Positions 49,009 through 59,203 of a stretch of DNA of 64,000 nucleotides are shown here, piece after piece. The DNA comes from Carallia brachiata (taxonomy: Eukaryota > Streptophyta > Magnoliopsida > Malpighiales > Rhizophoraceae): assembly GCA_021464245.1 (NCBI GenBank), contig JADCRB010000114.1:1798001-1862000 (forward strand). The letters are read 5' to 3'. Under the pieces are notes generated by a model, which saw nothing but the letters and a program-made list of their open reading frames with translations, was not told where the DNA came from and searched no databases. The translations under genes and the position numbers were made by a program. Position 1 is the first letter of the stretch. Every line of letters begins with the position of its first letter.

Positions 49009-49197
49009 AAGCTATTGCAAGAAATGACATTGGAATTAGTTCATCTTTTGGCATGATATTTGGCTTGGCAATAAACTGCTCTTTTCTTAGTTGATAGATC
49101 TTTTCCATGATTTATTTGCAGCTGCAATGGACACCCTCTTCTTGTTTCGCATTCAGGGCTTATAGTTGATGATGGTATTTTGAGTTGGAATCAAGTT
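49009..49197 (+). pseudogene. Exon-like block of an unrecognised gene, unit 1
   Basis: First part: AIARNDIGISSSFGMIFGLAI. Then, after a good 3' splice site (TTTATTTGCAG at 49111-49121), the frame reads NGHPLLVSHSGLIVDDGILSW. Both parts recur in units 2 and 3 with mainly third-position or conservative changes. The first part could be a membrane segment. I do not recognise the family. Confidence 0.45.
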
Positions 49198-49313
49198 TAG
49201 TGACCTTCAGAAGAATTGCTGCTAATTAAATCATAGATCATCCTTTAGGAATTTTCTTTCTAACTCGGGTTTTGTTTTCTTATCACATAGGATCCCTTAT
49301 TCTTTTAACTGTC

Positions 49314-49412
49314 GGAGACATTATATATGGTCTGATTGATAAAGCTGGTGTGGAGAGACTGGTGGTGGGAATACATGGAACCCCATTAATTAGTTGTTTG
49401 TTGCTTTCTAAA
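49314..49412 (+). pseudogene. Second exon-like block (YGLIDKAG), unit 1
   Basis: The frame reads DIIYGLIDKAGVERLVVG and HGTPLISCLLL. It recurs at 57920-58010 with a few changes. It follows the SHSGL block by about 120 bases here and probably belongs to the same unrecognised gene. Confidence 0.45.
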
Positions 49413-49709
49413 AAAAAGCAAAACAAAAATTTTTAAACGCTGACTCATTATGAGTAATATATAAGTTTATATTATATAATAAATAAAGTCTACTTAAAAT
49501 AAAAAAATAAAAGAATAGATTTGTATAATATAAAATGGTGAGTGAAATATACTCAAATAAAAGTGAATAAAATTAAAAAGTACCAAAAAAAAAAAAAAAA
49601 GACATAATGTTATTTTGGTTTAGAGTGTCACTAGAAAGGCTGCGTATGAAAATTGTAAGGGTGCTTAACACTTAATTGGGAAAAACAGAGAATAAGTGTG
49701 AAGAATGAA

Positions 49710-50279
49710 TGTTGAACTAGGTTGCACAAACACGGATACGGCAACACGTCAATTTTAAAAAAATTAGGATACGGACACAGCATAGACACGTATATATATA
49801 TATATAAGTAAATATTATTATTTAAAATAAAATATAAATTATAACTTAAAATATAACATATATAAATTTAATTTTTATTAGAATAAATCTTATAAAATAT
49901 ATTTTTTAAGTATATTTAAGATCTCACAATACATATTAAATAATAAATATTAATAAAAAACGATAATTTTAAAAAAAATTCAAATTTTTTCCAATTCTCA
50001 CTCTCCTTCATTTGAATTACAAAAAAAAGAGAAGAGGCAGCGACAAGCCGAGGCCATCCCTTTTCATTTTTTTACTTTTCTTTTTGTTAGCCGTGTCCGC
50101 GTGTCTTCAGCGTGTCCGAGCCGTGTCCGATTTTTTTTTTTCAAAATTTTTTTTGGCGGACACTTTTTGGCGTGTCGGACACGTGTTCGTGTCGTGTCCG
50201 AAGCGTGTCCGTGTCCGAGAAGTGTTTGACACAGACACTTCTTTAAAATAGGCGTGTCCGTGCATCCTTGACGTTGAAA
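49710..50279. mobile_element. Non-autonomous hAT-like element (unit 1 only)
   Basis: The element about 49718-50271 starts TAGGTTGCACAAACACGG and ends GCGTGTCCGTGCATCCTTGA; the ends are imperfect inverted repeats. The flanks TGTTGAAC and CGTTGAAA give an 8-bp duplication with two mismatches. The right half is full of CGTGTCCG words. Unit 2 at 58330-58350 has the uninterrupted site, GAATGTTAGACGAGAAAG. Confidence 0.72.
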
Positions 50280-50574
50280 GAGAGAGACATATTTCTTTCT
50301 TCCTGTGTTTGGGAGTGTGTAATGTGATAAAGGAATGATAAAAATATTTTGTTTGAGAAATAAGTGGAAAATAAGTGAAAAAAAATATATATTATATTAT
50401 CAATTTTACCCCCAAAAAAATGAAAGTTAAAAATTAGAAATGAGGATAGAATAGCAATTATGTAATTAAAAACAAAAACAAAAAAAAAGTGTTCCAACGA
50501 CACAATTTAATTGAACTATTAGTTTTTTAGTTATCACTCAGTTGGATATCCAAAAAGAGACAAAGTTCTGTGAA

Positions 50575-53327
50575 TTATCGCAGCCGAAAGGCCCTAGACC
50601 CGCCGGGCGTAGTGAAGCCTCCCGGGTGGCCATGGTGGCCGGAAGGTCGTCCAAGCATGGTGGAACTTCGGGGCATTGTCTGCCTCCTTCGATTGGTCCG
50701 CTCATGCAAGACTTGCATATAACGAGTACGTAGTTGAATATCATTCTCCCATTTATCCATTTTCTGTTTCAATGATTTCGAAACATATTGGACAATATCG
50801 TCGATAAGCATGCGTTCGGACCTGCCAAAATAGAGTCGGAGAATATAGAAAATAACAGTTAAATCAAACGTAATATGGAGATTGTTTGTCACACAATGCC
50901 ACACACCAGGCATCTTACAAACATCTATTAATGCTGTATTTACTTGTTTTTGCGAATGACACAAACACTAGATTTTAGTTCTCTGTGAAGCCAATCTCAC
51001 CTAAATTTTGTAACTTATTGTTAGATCAATCTTTTTTCTTTATCACATTTAATATTGAATTAATTTGACTACTCTTTTAAAAGAATCAACTTAGAAAATA
51101 CCCGCCTAGAATTGTCATATTCGAACACTAAAGAAAGATACATGAGATTTACTGGCTGTGATTGCACCCCCTTGCGAAACTAATGTGTTGTAATGATGGA
51201 TAATAAAACATATAGATGATTTTCTTTTTTTTTTCCCTTAAATTTTTTTGGTAGGCGGTTTTACTGTAGACTAAAAAATGCTACCCCGATGCAAGTTCCA
51301 GAGTTTCGTACCTTTTTTAATGAAAAAGATTGGTTCCTTTATGATCTTTACAATCATAATTTCCAAAGAGAAAGTCTTCATTTTTTTTTTTCTGGTCACA
51401 TGGTAAATTTTCTTAACATATATATTTGAAAAAAATATTTAAAAAATACTCAAAATTTTAGCAATAAATTTAGAACAGAAAAAAAAATTACTCATAAATT
51501 TTCTTTTTATTTTCTTAAAAAGGAAAATAATTACTGAGAAATTTTCATTTAGATTTTTTGTATTAGTTTTTACATAGAATAAAATACTCTTAAAATAAGA
51601 CAATTAATAAGATAAGTCATTTTAAATTTCTCATATTCCTTTTTAAACAGGAAATAAGTTACTTTAAAAATGAAACAATTAATAAGGTTAATTATTCTCC
51701 TATACTAAGAATTAATTTCGGAGAATTAATTATAAATTTAGGTATTTTCTCTCAACCTCTATAAATATGAGATTGTGTGTTTAGAATGTCCACTTTACTC
51801 TTCATTCATTGAACGTCACTCTTTCCATAGAGCTTGAGCAAGTAAATTAACTTATGATCATATGTTTGTGTGATTTGAATAAAACTACCTATTAAGTTTG
51901 CTTGAATGTAAAATATAATAAAACCCCTCAAGCAAGATATCGAGTTCGAGCCTTATAAATGAAAAAAATGGCGTTGGGAGAGCTGTCCTCAATATGAGTC
52001 CGACAGTACTCGAATCAGATTAGTCGGGGGTCTAATAAGATCATCCAGATACTGAGAGAAGACCCAAAATAAGTATAATATAACTCTATTATTATATCTT
52101 ATTTACCGGTCTCATGTTTTTTCTTCATCAAAAGTTCTTTTTGTCGATTATAAATTTTGTGAAAATATTAAAATTTTATAAATAGTCAAATTAAGATTAA
52201 ATTATCAAAAAACTGCGTATAACACAAATTTATTCTTAGTAATAATTTATTCAGGTGCATTTGCACGTGATTATTTAGCAAACTTGTTATTATTTTTTGT
52301 TAATTTGTCCACATTAGAATAAATTAAATAGTAATCAAAATATTGCAAAATACTAAAAAAATATGTTATAATCAGAAATAGAAATATTCTAGTTATTTTT
52401 TATAGATACTTATGCTAATTTAGCTGTAGTTTAATTAAAAGGGGCTATAATTGGATAACACTAGCACTGTATTACTACTACTTGTTAATTGCTCTATAAG
52501 GAGGATGAAGTTATTTTAACACATTATACTACTTTTCAATCTACGTTGTTATTGTGTTATTCTTTTTATGTCCTTGCTCTATAAGGAGGATGAAGTCATT
52601 TTAACACATTGTAGTACTGGCTAATCTATGTTTTTTTTTTTTTCTATTCAATTAACAGCTTAAATAATGAATTATACAGTATAATTCATTTTTTTTTTTT
52701 ATAAATCTCATATCTTTTCAAGGTTTAAACTCAAAATTTTTAAAATAAAAGTCTAAATTTAACATTCCAAACATATTATAAAATAATGATATAGTCTATG
52801 TATACAGTAAAGAATTCTGAAAATTACCTAATAACCCGAGAATCCCACGCGGGTTGAATACTGGCAACTTGGGTCAAGGCAGCCCTCCACTTCTGGACCT
52901 TCTCGGTGTTGACGTTCGTATGTCTAGCAAGTGCTGCGCCGAAATTCCCGGCCTGCTCCTTCACATCTGATGGATTTACATCATAGAACACCGGAAGGAC
53001 GACCTGTCCGAGGGTTTCGTGGCATTCAATGATGTTGACAATTTCTTCCAAGCACCAGGTAGAGGACGCAAAGTCTCTGGAGAATATAACGACGGCAACG
53101 GTTGATTCTCGGATAGCTTGCGGAAGCACCGGCTCAAGTTCTTGTCCTCTTCTTATTTCCTCGTCCAGGAAGGTTGTTATGTCTTTTTCGCGGAGAGCAG
53201 CACGGAGATCGCTAGTGAAACCGTGACGTGTGTCTTCTCCCCGGAAGGACAAGAAAACGTCGTACTTCCATGGAGGTCGGTTCATGTTGGCCTGAAAAGT
53301 GTAGAGTTTAGAGAGGAAGGAACCCAT
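50575..53327 (-). CDS. TIR-only (TX) protein, intact copy
   Basis: Two exons: 53327-52828 (TIR) and 50821-50575, joined by a 2.0-kb GT-AG intron; about 248 aa. The N-terminus MGSFLSKLYTFQ is followed by the TIR domain: YDVFLSFRGEDTR (22-34), the ITTFLDEEIRRG loop, STVAVVIFSRDFASSTWCLEE (75-95, the conserved catalytic Glu of plant TIR NADases is E95), then VLPVFYDVNPSDVKEQ. Exon 1 ends WDSRVIR, the normal TIR/NB-ARC junction of TNL genes. Exon 2 starts SERMLIDDIVQYVSKSL, as in TNLs, but runs into a Lys/Arg- and Pro/Gly-rich tail and stops without a P-loop or NB-ARC. So it is a stand-alone TIR protein. Such proteins can act as NAD+-cleaving immune signals; that role is inferred. Whether the tail frame is ancestral is unclear. 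Confidence 0.8.
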
Positions 53328-54809
53328 ATGATGATCGTGAGGGGCTTATAAATGATGAACACGTCTGCTCTCGGTATCTCTATACTCCAAATTGCCTCGG
53401 TTTCTAATTTTGTTCTATATATTCTTATTGTTAGTCAACAAGACCCTCAATTTTAATTTATTTTAAGAGATCGTTTACATGGATGGGCAAGTTGGACGGG
53501 ACAGGACGGGACGCCGACCTGTTATTATTATTATTATTATTTTTTTTTTTTTGGAAAATAATAAAAATTTATTTTAAAAAAAAAAAACTAAACTCTAAAC
53601 TTACTTTATGATTTTTATTTTATTCCTTAAGGCCAAAGTAACTTTTTCTTTTGCTTTCTTTTTAAAATTGGTGTATCCTTTGAAGGTTGTGCTTCCCTGC
53701 CATAATAAGATTGTTTCATTTTAACTTAAAATTCATATGTCTAAATTGTTGAAACAACCTCTCTATAAAAATATAGACAATACTGAATACATATTGTTCA
53801 TTATATAATATCTAATTTCATAAAATGACACATTTTTTTTAAAATAAATGACAGTCCCAGTGATATGAGAGAATGCCCATAGGGGGTTCCGTTTCTTTAT
53901 TGATGTCAACAGAACTTTATGTAAGAAAATATGTGAAAAAGATGGAAAAAAAAAAAAAGGTAACAGTCTTCTCTATCCATGTTCCAAAAAAAAAACAAAA
54001 TAAAATTACATTTCTTAAAATAATGCCATTTTCAATCTTAATTGGGGCATTTGCTTGCTTGACCTTGACCCGGTACGAATCATATAAGCATTTTTGCCTA
54101 GCGGCGATTTTGCCACAGTCAATTTTGCTAACGCAACGCAATTGCCAGTTTAATATTTTATTAGAAAATGTAATTTTGCTAGCATTTCAGCCAAAATCAA
54201 GTATTGCTCGAGCCCACTCCATTAAAACCATACGCCGGATTAGTTGGAGGACTTGGCAGTTGGCAGACCGAGGACCTGTTATATCGATAATAAATGAATG
54301 AGTCCTGTTACATAGAAAGGATTTGTAGATAGTGGGGAGACGGGGAAGAGGTGAACCCTGTCAGTGCTATTCTCTTTTTCTCTGTTTCTTTTTTTTTTTT
54401 TTTTAAATGTCTGATGTAAAAACAATTGATTGTGAATAAGTATCATACAATATGCACCCAACCCTTTTTGACAATTGTTTGCATTTTTTTTTTATTTTTA
54501 TTTTGCACCTTATTGTTATTTGTCTGCACATCATATATTCTTTTAATCTTAAAACAAAAAAAAGTGGGCAACTGCGCAGACCAACTCCATCCTATCTACC
54601 TCTTGTTCCCCTCATCCTGTTTCCCTATCTTTTTCTTAAGTGAGCTGAATGCCTTGCTATGTCATTTGAGTCCTCTCTCTCTCTCTCTCTCTCTCTCCCC
54701 CCTCCCCCCTTAAATTTTAAGCAAGTAGTTGAGAAGGAAGAACAATAAAGTCTAAAAAACAATAAGCTAGAGTCCATTAAATATAATTAATTACAAATTG
54801 CGAGTACAG

Positions 54810-54819
54810 GAACACACAC

Positions 54820-54860
<41 letters not shown>
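54810..54860. repeat. Compound (CA)n(TA)n(CA)n microsatellite
   Basis: ACACACAC, then TA repeats, then ACACACAC. Confidence 0.9.
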
Positions 54861-55249
54861 TAAAATTGCAATTTATGGATAAATTAGTCGAATTATCATG
54901 CAGATGCACATGTACTTTTAGCTGGGAATTGTAGAAAGTTGAAAATAGATATGGTCATTGAGTCAAGCAACAGAAGAGAACTCAATGGTTGAAAACAGCC
55001 GACTACATTTAGGGACACAATTCTAGGAATACACAAACCAAGAAGAGGCCACCGGCTGCGGCCACTTTAATAGTGACAATCGCTCAAAATTTATGCATGT
55101 TTAATACTTAATTTATTCATATGTTTCACTTAACAGTTTAAGTTTTTGACTCAAATGATTTTTTGATGTGATATCAAAGTTTTTTCTTGAAAAGATAATT
55201 TAGAGTTCAATATATGATCTATTTATTTGTCTCACCCAGCAATTTAAAC

Positions 55250-55445
55250 TATTGGCACAAAGCTATTGCAAAAAATGGCATTGGAACTGGTTCATCCTTT
55301 GGCATGATGTTTGGCTTGGCAATAAGCTGCTATTTTCGTAATTGATAGTTTTTTTCCATGATTTATTTGCAGCTGCCATGGACGCCCTCGTCTTGTTTCA
55401 CATTCAGGGCTTACAGTTGATGATGGTGTTATGAGCCGGAATTGT
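55250..55445 (+). pseudogene. Exon-like block of an unrecognised gene, unit 2
   Basis: AIAKNGIGTGSSFGMMFGLAI, then after TTTATTTGCAG the frame reads HGRPRLVSHSGLTVDDGVMS. It parallels 49009-49197. Confidence 0.45.
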
Positions 55446-56090
55446 AAGAAATTTTCTATCCCTATATATCATATCAATAGTAGAACTATATAAATAAATT
55501 AAATATAAATGAGGATTAAGTGTACTTCTTATCGCCACATCATACAAATGAATAAAAAGTACCAATGAAGAGTTTCGACTGCAATATTACATACGTTAAC
55601 ATGCACGTTAGAGATCAGCGTCTTCCTCTCCTACACAATCGACAATAAACAAAAATTCTGATATAGAGAATTGAACATAACTTAAAGCTATGTGGAAAAG
55701 AGATCTGTCTCTTTATTTATATTGTAACCCTAATTAAGTCCACTCACTATGAGCTTAATAATAGGCTCTACACCAAATAATAACATTAGGCTCAAGTTTA
55801 AACTCAAAACACATTCTAAATTTTATAATATACAGAAAAGAGTTAAATAAGACTCATAGATCGCTTTATAACATCAGGTTCATAATTAAGCTATACATCT
55901 AATCCTATTTTAATTAAAAAACAAAAAATCTAATTAATAGAAGTTCAAATAAGAAATATTCTTGCAAGAGCATCAAGTTTCAAGTGCCCTTCAGAAAAAC
56001 TACTGCTAATTAAATCATAATCATCCTTCAGAAATTTTCTTACTAACTCAGGTACTATTTTCTTATCACATAGGATCCCTTCTTCTTCTT

Positions 56091-57918
56091 TACTATCAAG
56101 GGAAATTTACATTTGTCACTTTAAAAATATGGTGTATTTGCAACTCACATCCTCTAATTTGAAAAAATTACAAAAAATATACTAACATTTATTTGCGGTT
56201 ACAAGAAACATACTCTGTTAAGTTGGTCTTAATTACAAAAATATCATTATAAATGATCTCTAGAGTCTAAAATGCCCTCATATATACAATACTCAAAAAA
56301 TAAAGTCAGAGCCAGAGAAAAACAAATCAACAATGCAAATCACGCAAGCGAAGCCAAGAATGAAGAGACCATGGTGCAACAACTAGGACTGATGCAGATT
56401 AAGAAAAAATAGTTTTTTTGAGTTTTCCTCTAACTATAATAATGAAGAAGCTTGCTCCAGGATGCAAATATGGCTTCTAAAACCACCTTATTCACACCAA
56501 GAACAAATGATTAGCTATCTTCCTATAATATACCAATTCCAATTATAACTTTAGATTCACAAATTAATTCTTTCTCCAATGCATTTGGGAAAATTTCGGA
56601 CTTAGACATGTATCAATGTAAAAATACATAGAGAGAAAGTGGAACAAAAACGTTACAAAATTTGGCACAATATAAATCAGCTCTAAACTACCCACTGGAA
56701 TTCAAGGTAAGGAAAAAAAAATTCCAAATGCAATCTAAATAGCCCCAACCTGTCATCTTATTTCACCAATCCACAAAAGCAACACCTTTTTTTGTTATCA
56801 AAATTTTCTTCTTTTTTCTTTTTGATTTTGTTTTTGAGAAAAAAATACTTGCTTATGCACTTGGAAGCCTAAATTTCTGAAAATCAAAAACCACCAACAA
56901 CACAAAAAAAAGGTTCCCATAGAGTTGCTAGCATTCTTATTGTGCAATCCATAACCATTGGAATCCACTTGTTTGTGGGTTTGATGTAAGAAGGCAGCCA
57001 CTGTTTTTGAAAATTCATCTAAAATTTCATCACTAAGGTATTCAAGTTCAAGGGCTTCTTTCCCAACAAACCAAGACAGAAATACAATAGAATTCTTATA
57101 AATTGGACACATGGAAGCTGTGCTTCTCATCCACCATGGTATATTTTCAATCTGGTCGGTGAAATGCCATTTGGAAGAATGTCTTCCCATTCTCGTCTCT
57201 CCAATCTTGCCTTGAACTCAATTGCAAAAACATTTTGTTAACAACACCATATTTTAGCCTTTAAATAGCCTCAATCTTGAAAGATGGAAGAGGAGGACTG
57301 AACATACATGGATCATGGCCGATTCTAGCCTTAAGAACAGTAAGTGAGACTGTTACTATAACATAATCAGCCAATATAGGTGAGTATCTTTTTCTCAAAA
57401 AATTATCTAAAAACCCATAAATCTCAACTCACCAAACTTTCCAAAGTTATCTTGGAAATAGACGACGAGAAAGATAGTCGGAGCTCGAGCGGAAAAAAGT
57501 CAATTTTTCTCAGAAACGATAGATTTCCCCCTGAAAGTAGCGGCAATGCAGCAATGTATGCATTTCCAGCCGGTAAGAGATTGGGTGCTATTTGGTACAA
57601 CACCAAATCACACAAAAATTGATTCATTTTGAAGTGAAATTTGATATTTTCTAACCAAATTGAAGCTTTGATCTTTTGAGTTTTCTTTTTTGGTTGAGAG
57701 AAAATGGAAGAGAATCACTGACGGCTTTGTTCCAAATAATTTTAGAGTTTTCTCTTAAATATATATATGAGGGCATTATGGTTATTTTACATTTTCTGTT
57801 TGGGTTGACTGACGTCTGTTAGTCAGAGTAGTTTTTTTGTAATTTCTCAAACAAAATGATGTCAGTTATAAATACATCATATTTTTAGGATGACAAATGT
57901 AAATTACCCTACTATCAC
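56091..57918. mobile_element. Pack-MULE carrying a polyamine oxidase fragment
   Basis: The element 56100-57909 (1.81 kb) has inverted ends GGGAAATTTACATTTGTCA and TGACAAATGTAAATTACCC that remain alike for about 60 bp. TACTATCAA and TACTATCAC flank it as a 9-bp duplication with one mismatch, as for Mutator-like elements. Unit 1 has the empty site near 49290-49310. Inside, on the minus strand, lies a fragment of a host polyamine oxidase gene and no transposase. This is the definition of a Pack-MULE. Confidence 0.8.
56930..57380 (-). pseudogene. Captured polyamine oxidase (PAO5-like) fragment
   Basis: Conceptual translation in pieces: LADYVIVTVSLTVLKARIG, then HDPCMFSPPLPSFKIEAI, a stop, GVVNKMFLQLSS, FFQMAFH, a frame change, then IPWWMRSTASMCPIY and LLSW-like VFLSWFVGKEALELEYLSDE. 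The order and spacing fit the FAD-dependent amine oxidase domain of plant polyamine oxidase 5. Premature stops and a shift make it non-coding for a complete enzyme. An open frame of 130 codons (57190-56798) covers its second half. Confidence 0.75.
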
Positions 57919-57919
57919 A

Positions 57920-58010
57920 AACATTATTTATGGTCTGATTGATAAAGCTTGTGTGGAGAGACTGGTCATGGGAATGGTTGGAACGCCATTAATTAGTTGT
58001 TTGTTGCTTT
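57920..58010 (+). pseudogene. Second exon-like block (YGLIDKAG), unit 2
   Basis: NIIYGLIDKACVERLVMG and GTPLISCLLL; parallels 49314-49412. It is now separated from the SHSGL block by the Pack-MULE. Confidence 0.45.
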
Positions 58011-58599
58011 ATATATATATATATATAAAGGGTATTTTTAATTTGAATTTTTTTAATATAATTTACAAATAATTTTACACCACACAATAAATGAAATATT
58101 TAAAATAAAAAATAAAAAGATAAATTTGTGTGGTATAAAATTATAAGTAAAATATGTTTAAAAAAATAAATAAAATTAATAAACACTGAGAAAAAGGTAT
58201 TGCTATGTTGGTCTAGAGTGTTATCGGAAAGGTTGCGCGTGAAAATTATAAACGTAATTAACACTTAGTTTAGGAAAAAAAAAAAAAAGGGGAGGGGCTG
58301 AGAAATTTTAGAAGGATAAAAACGTGAAAAATGAATGTTAGACGAGAAAGATATATTTCCTTGTTTTTTTTGTGTTTAAGAGTGTGTGATGTGGGAGAGC
58401 AATTATAAAAATATTTTGTTTAGAAATGAGTGTAAAATATGAGAAATGAGAATAATATATATTGTAATTCTAATTTTACCCTTAAAAATTAAGAGTTACA
58501 AATTAGAAATGAGGATTAAATAGCAATTTTGTAATTAACCAAAAAAAATAAAATGTGTTCCAACGGCACAATTTAATTGAACTGCTAGGCTTTTAGATA

Positions 58600-59175
58600 G
58601 GCATAAATACTTATTTCGCACACAACGTTTAGTCTTTTTAAAAATTTCATTGACAACGTTTTTTTTGTTAAAATACACCCTTCACGTTTTGCCGTCTAAT
58701 TTTTTTGCCCTTTTCTGTTAGTCAACCGTTAAGTCTGACACGTAACAATTCAGTCAGCGCTACGTCATTTAAGTCAGATGCCACATCGGTTAAGGGTGAT
58801 GACGTGGCAACTAACAATTTTTTCACTTAATTTTTTTGAAGTTTTCCTTCGAGATTTGGGTAAAATTGTTAATGTAAATATAGTTCTAATAACTATTGTA
58901 CTATTATTAATGTTAAAAAAGTGAAAACAATTTTTTAAAAAAAATTAAGTGAAAAAATTGTTGTGTATCACGTCATCACCCTTAGTTAACATGATGTCTG
59001 ACTTGAATGACGTTGCGCTGACTAGACTACCATATATCAGACTTAACGGTTAATTAACAGTAAAGAACAAAAAAAATTAGATAGTAAAAACGTAAAGAAT
59101 GAATTTTAATTAAAAAAAATGTTACGCGCAAAATTTCTTAAAAGACTAAACGTTATGAGTAAAATCAATATGGAC
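58600..59175. mobile_element. Long inverted-repeat element (unit 2 only)
   Basis: The left arm (58601-58830) and right arm (58945-59175) are inverted copies. Examples are AACGTTTAGTC against GACTAAACGTT, and CGTCATCACCCTTA against TAAGGGTGATGACG. The AT-rich centre has no coding. Unit 1 at 50510-50560 lacks it. No clean target duplication is visible, and about 20 bases seen in unit 1 are missing at the junction. Confidence 0.7.
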
Positions 59176-59203
59176 ATTAAAAAAAGAGATAAAATTCTGA
59201 AAA

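Larger units (their letters stand above)
44272..50574. repeat. Tandem array unit 1 (TIR-gene cluster)
   Basis: This unit runs from the exon 2 remnant of TIR copy 1 to just before exon 2 of copy 2. It shares with units 2 and 3, in order, exon 2, intron pieces, the sequence upstream of exon 1 (46300-47500 here), the SHSGL block (49.1 kb) and, with unit 2, the YGLIDKAG block (49.3 kb). It has lost most of exon 1 and has gained a TRIM-like element, a foldback element and a hAT-like element. Confidence 0.7.
50575..59203. repeat. Tandem array unit 2 (TIR-gene cluster)
   Basis: About 8.6 kb. It contains intact TIR copy 2, then the shared upstream region (53440-54960), the SHSGL block (55.4 kb), a Pack-MULE insertion, the YGLIDKAG block (57.9 kb) and an inverted-repeat element just before exon 2 of copy 3. 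Relative to unit 1 it lacks about 1.2 kb (47.5-48.7 kb). Since unit 3 keeps part of that segment near 63.56-63.65 kb, unit 2 has a deletion. Confidence 0.75.

Noticed and set aside
8086..53327. Functional link between the NAD+ carrier and the NAD-cleaving TIR protein
   Set aside because: They are over 40 kb apart with unrelated genes between; plant genomes do not imply pathway linkage from such proximity.
57424..57627. 67- and 80-codon frames on opposite strands near the Pack-MULE right end
   Set aside because: They lie outside the polyamine oxidase match and have no recognisable domain; could be another captured piece but unsupported.
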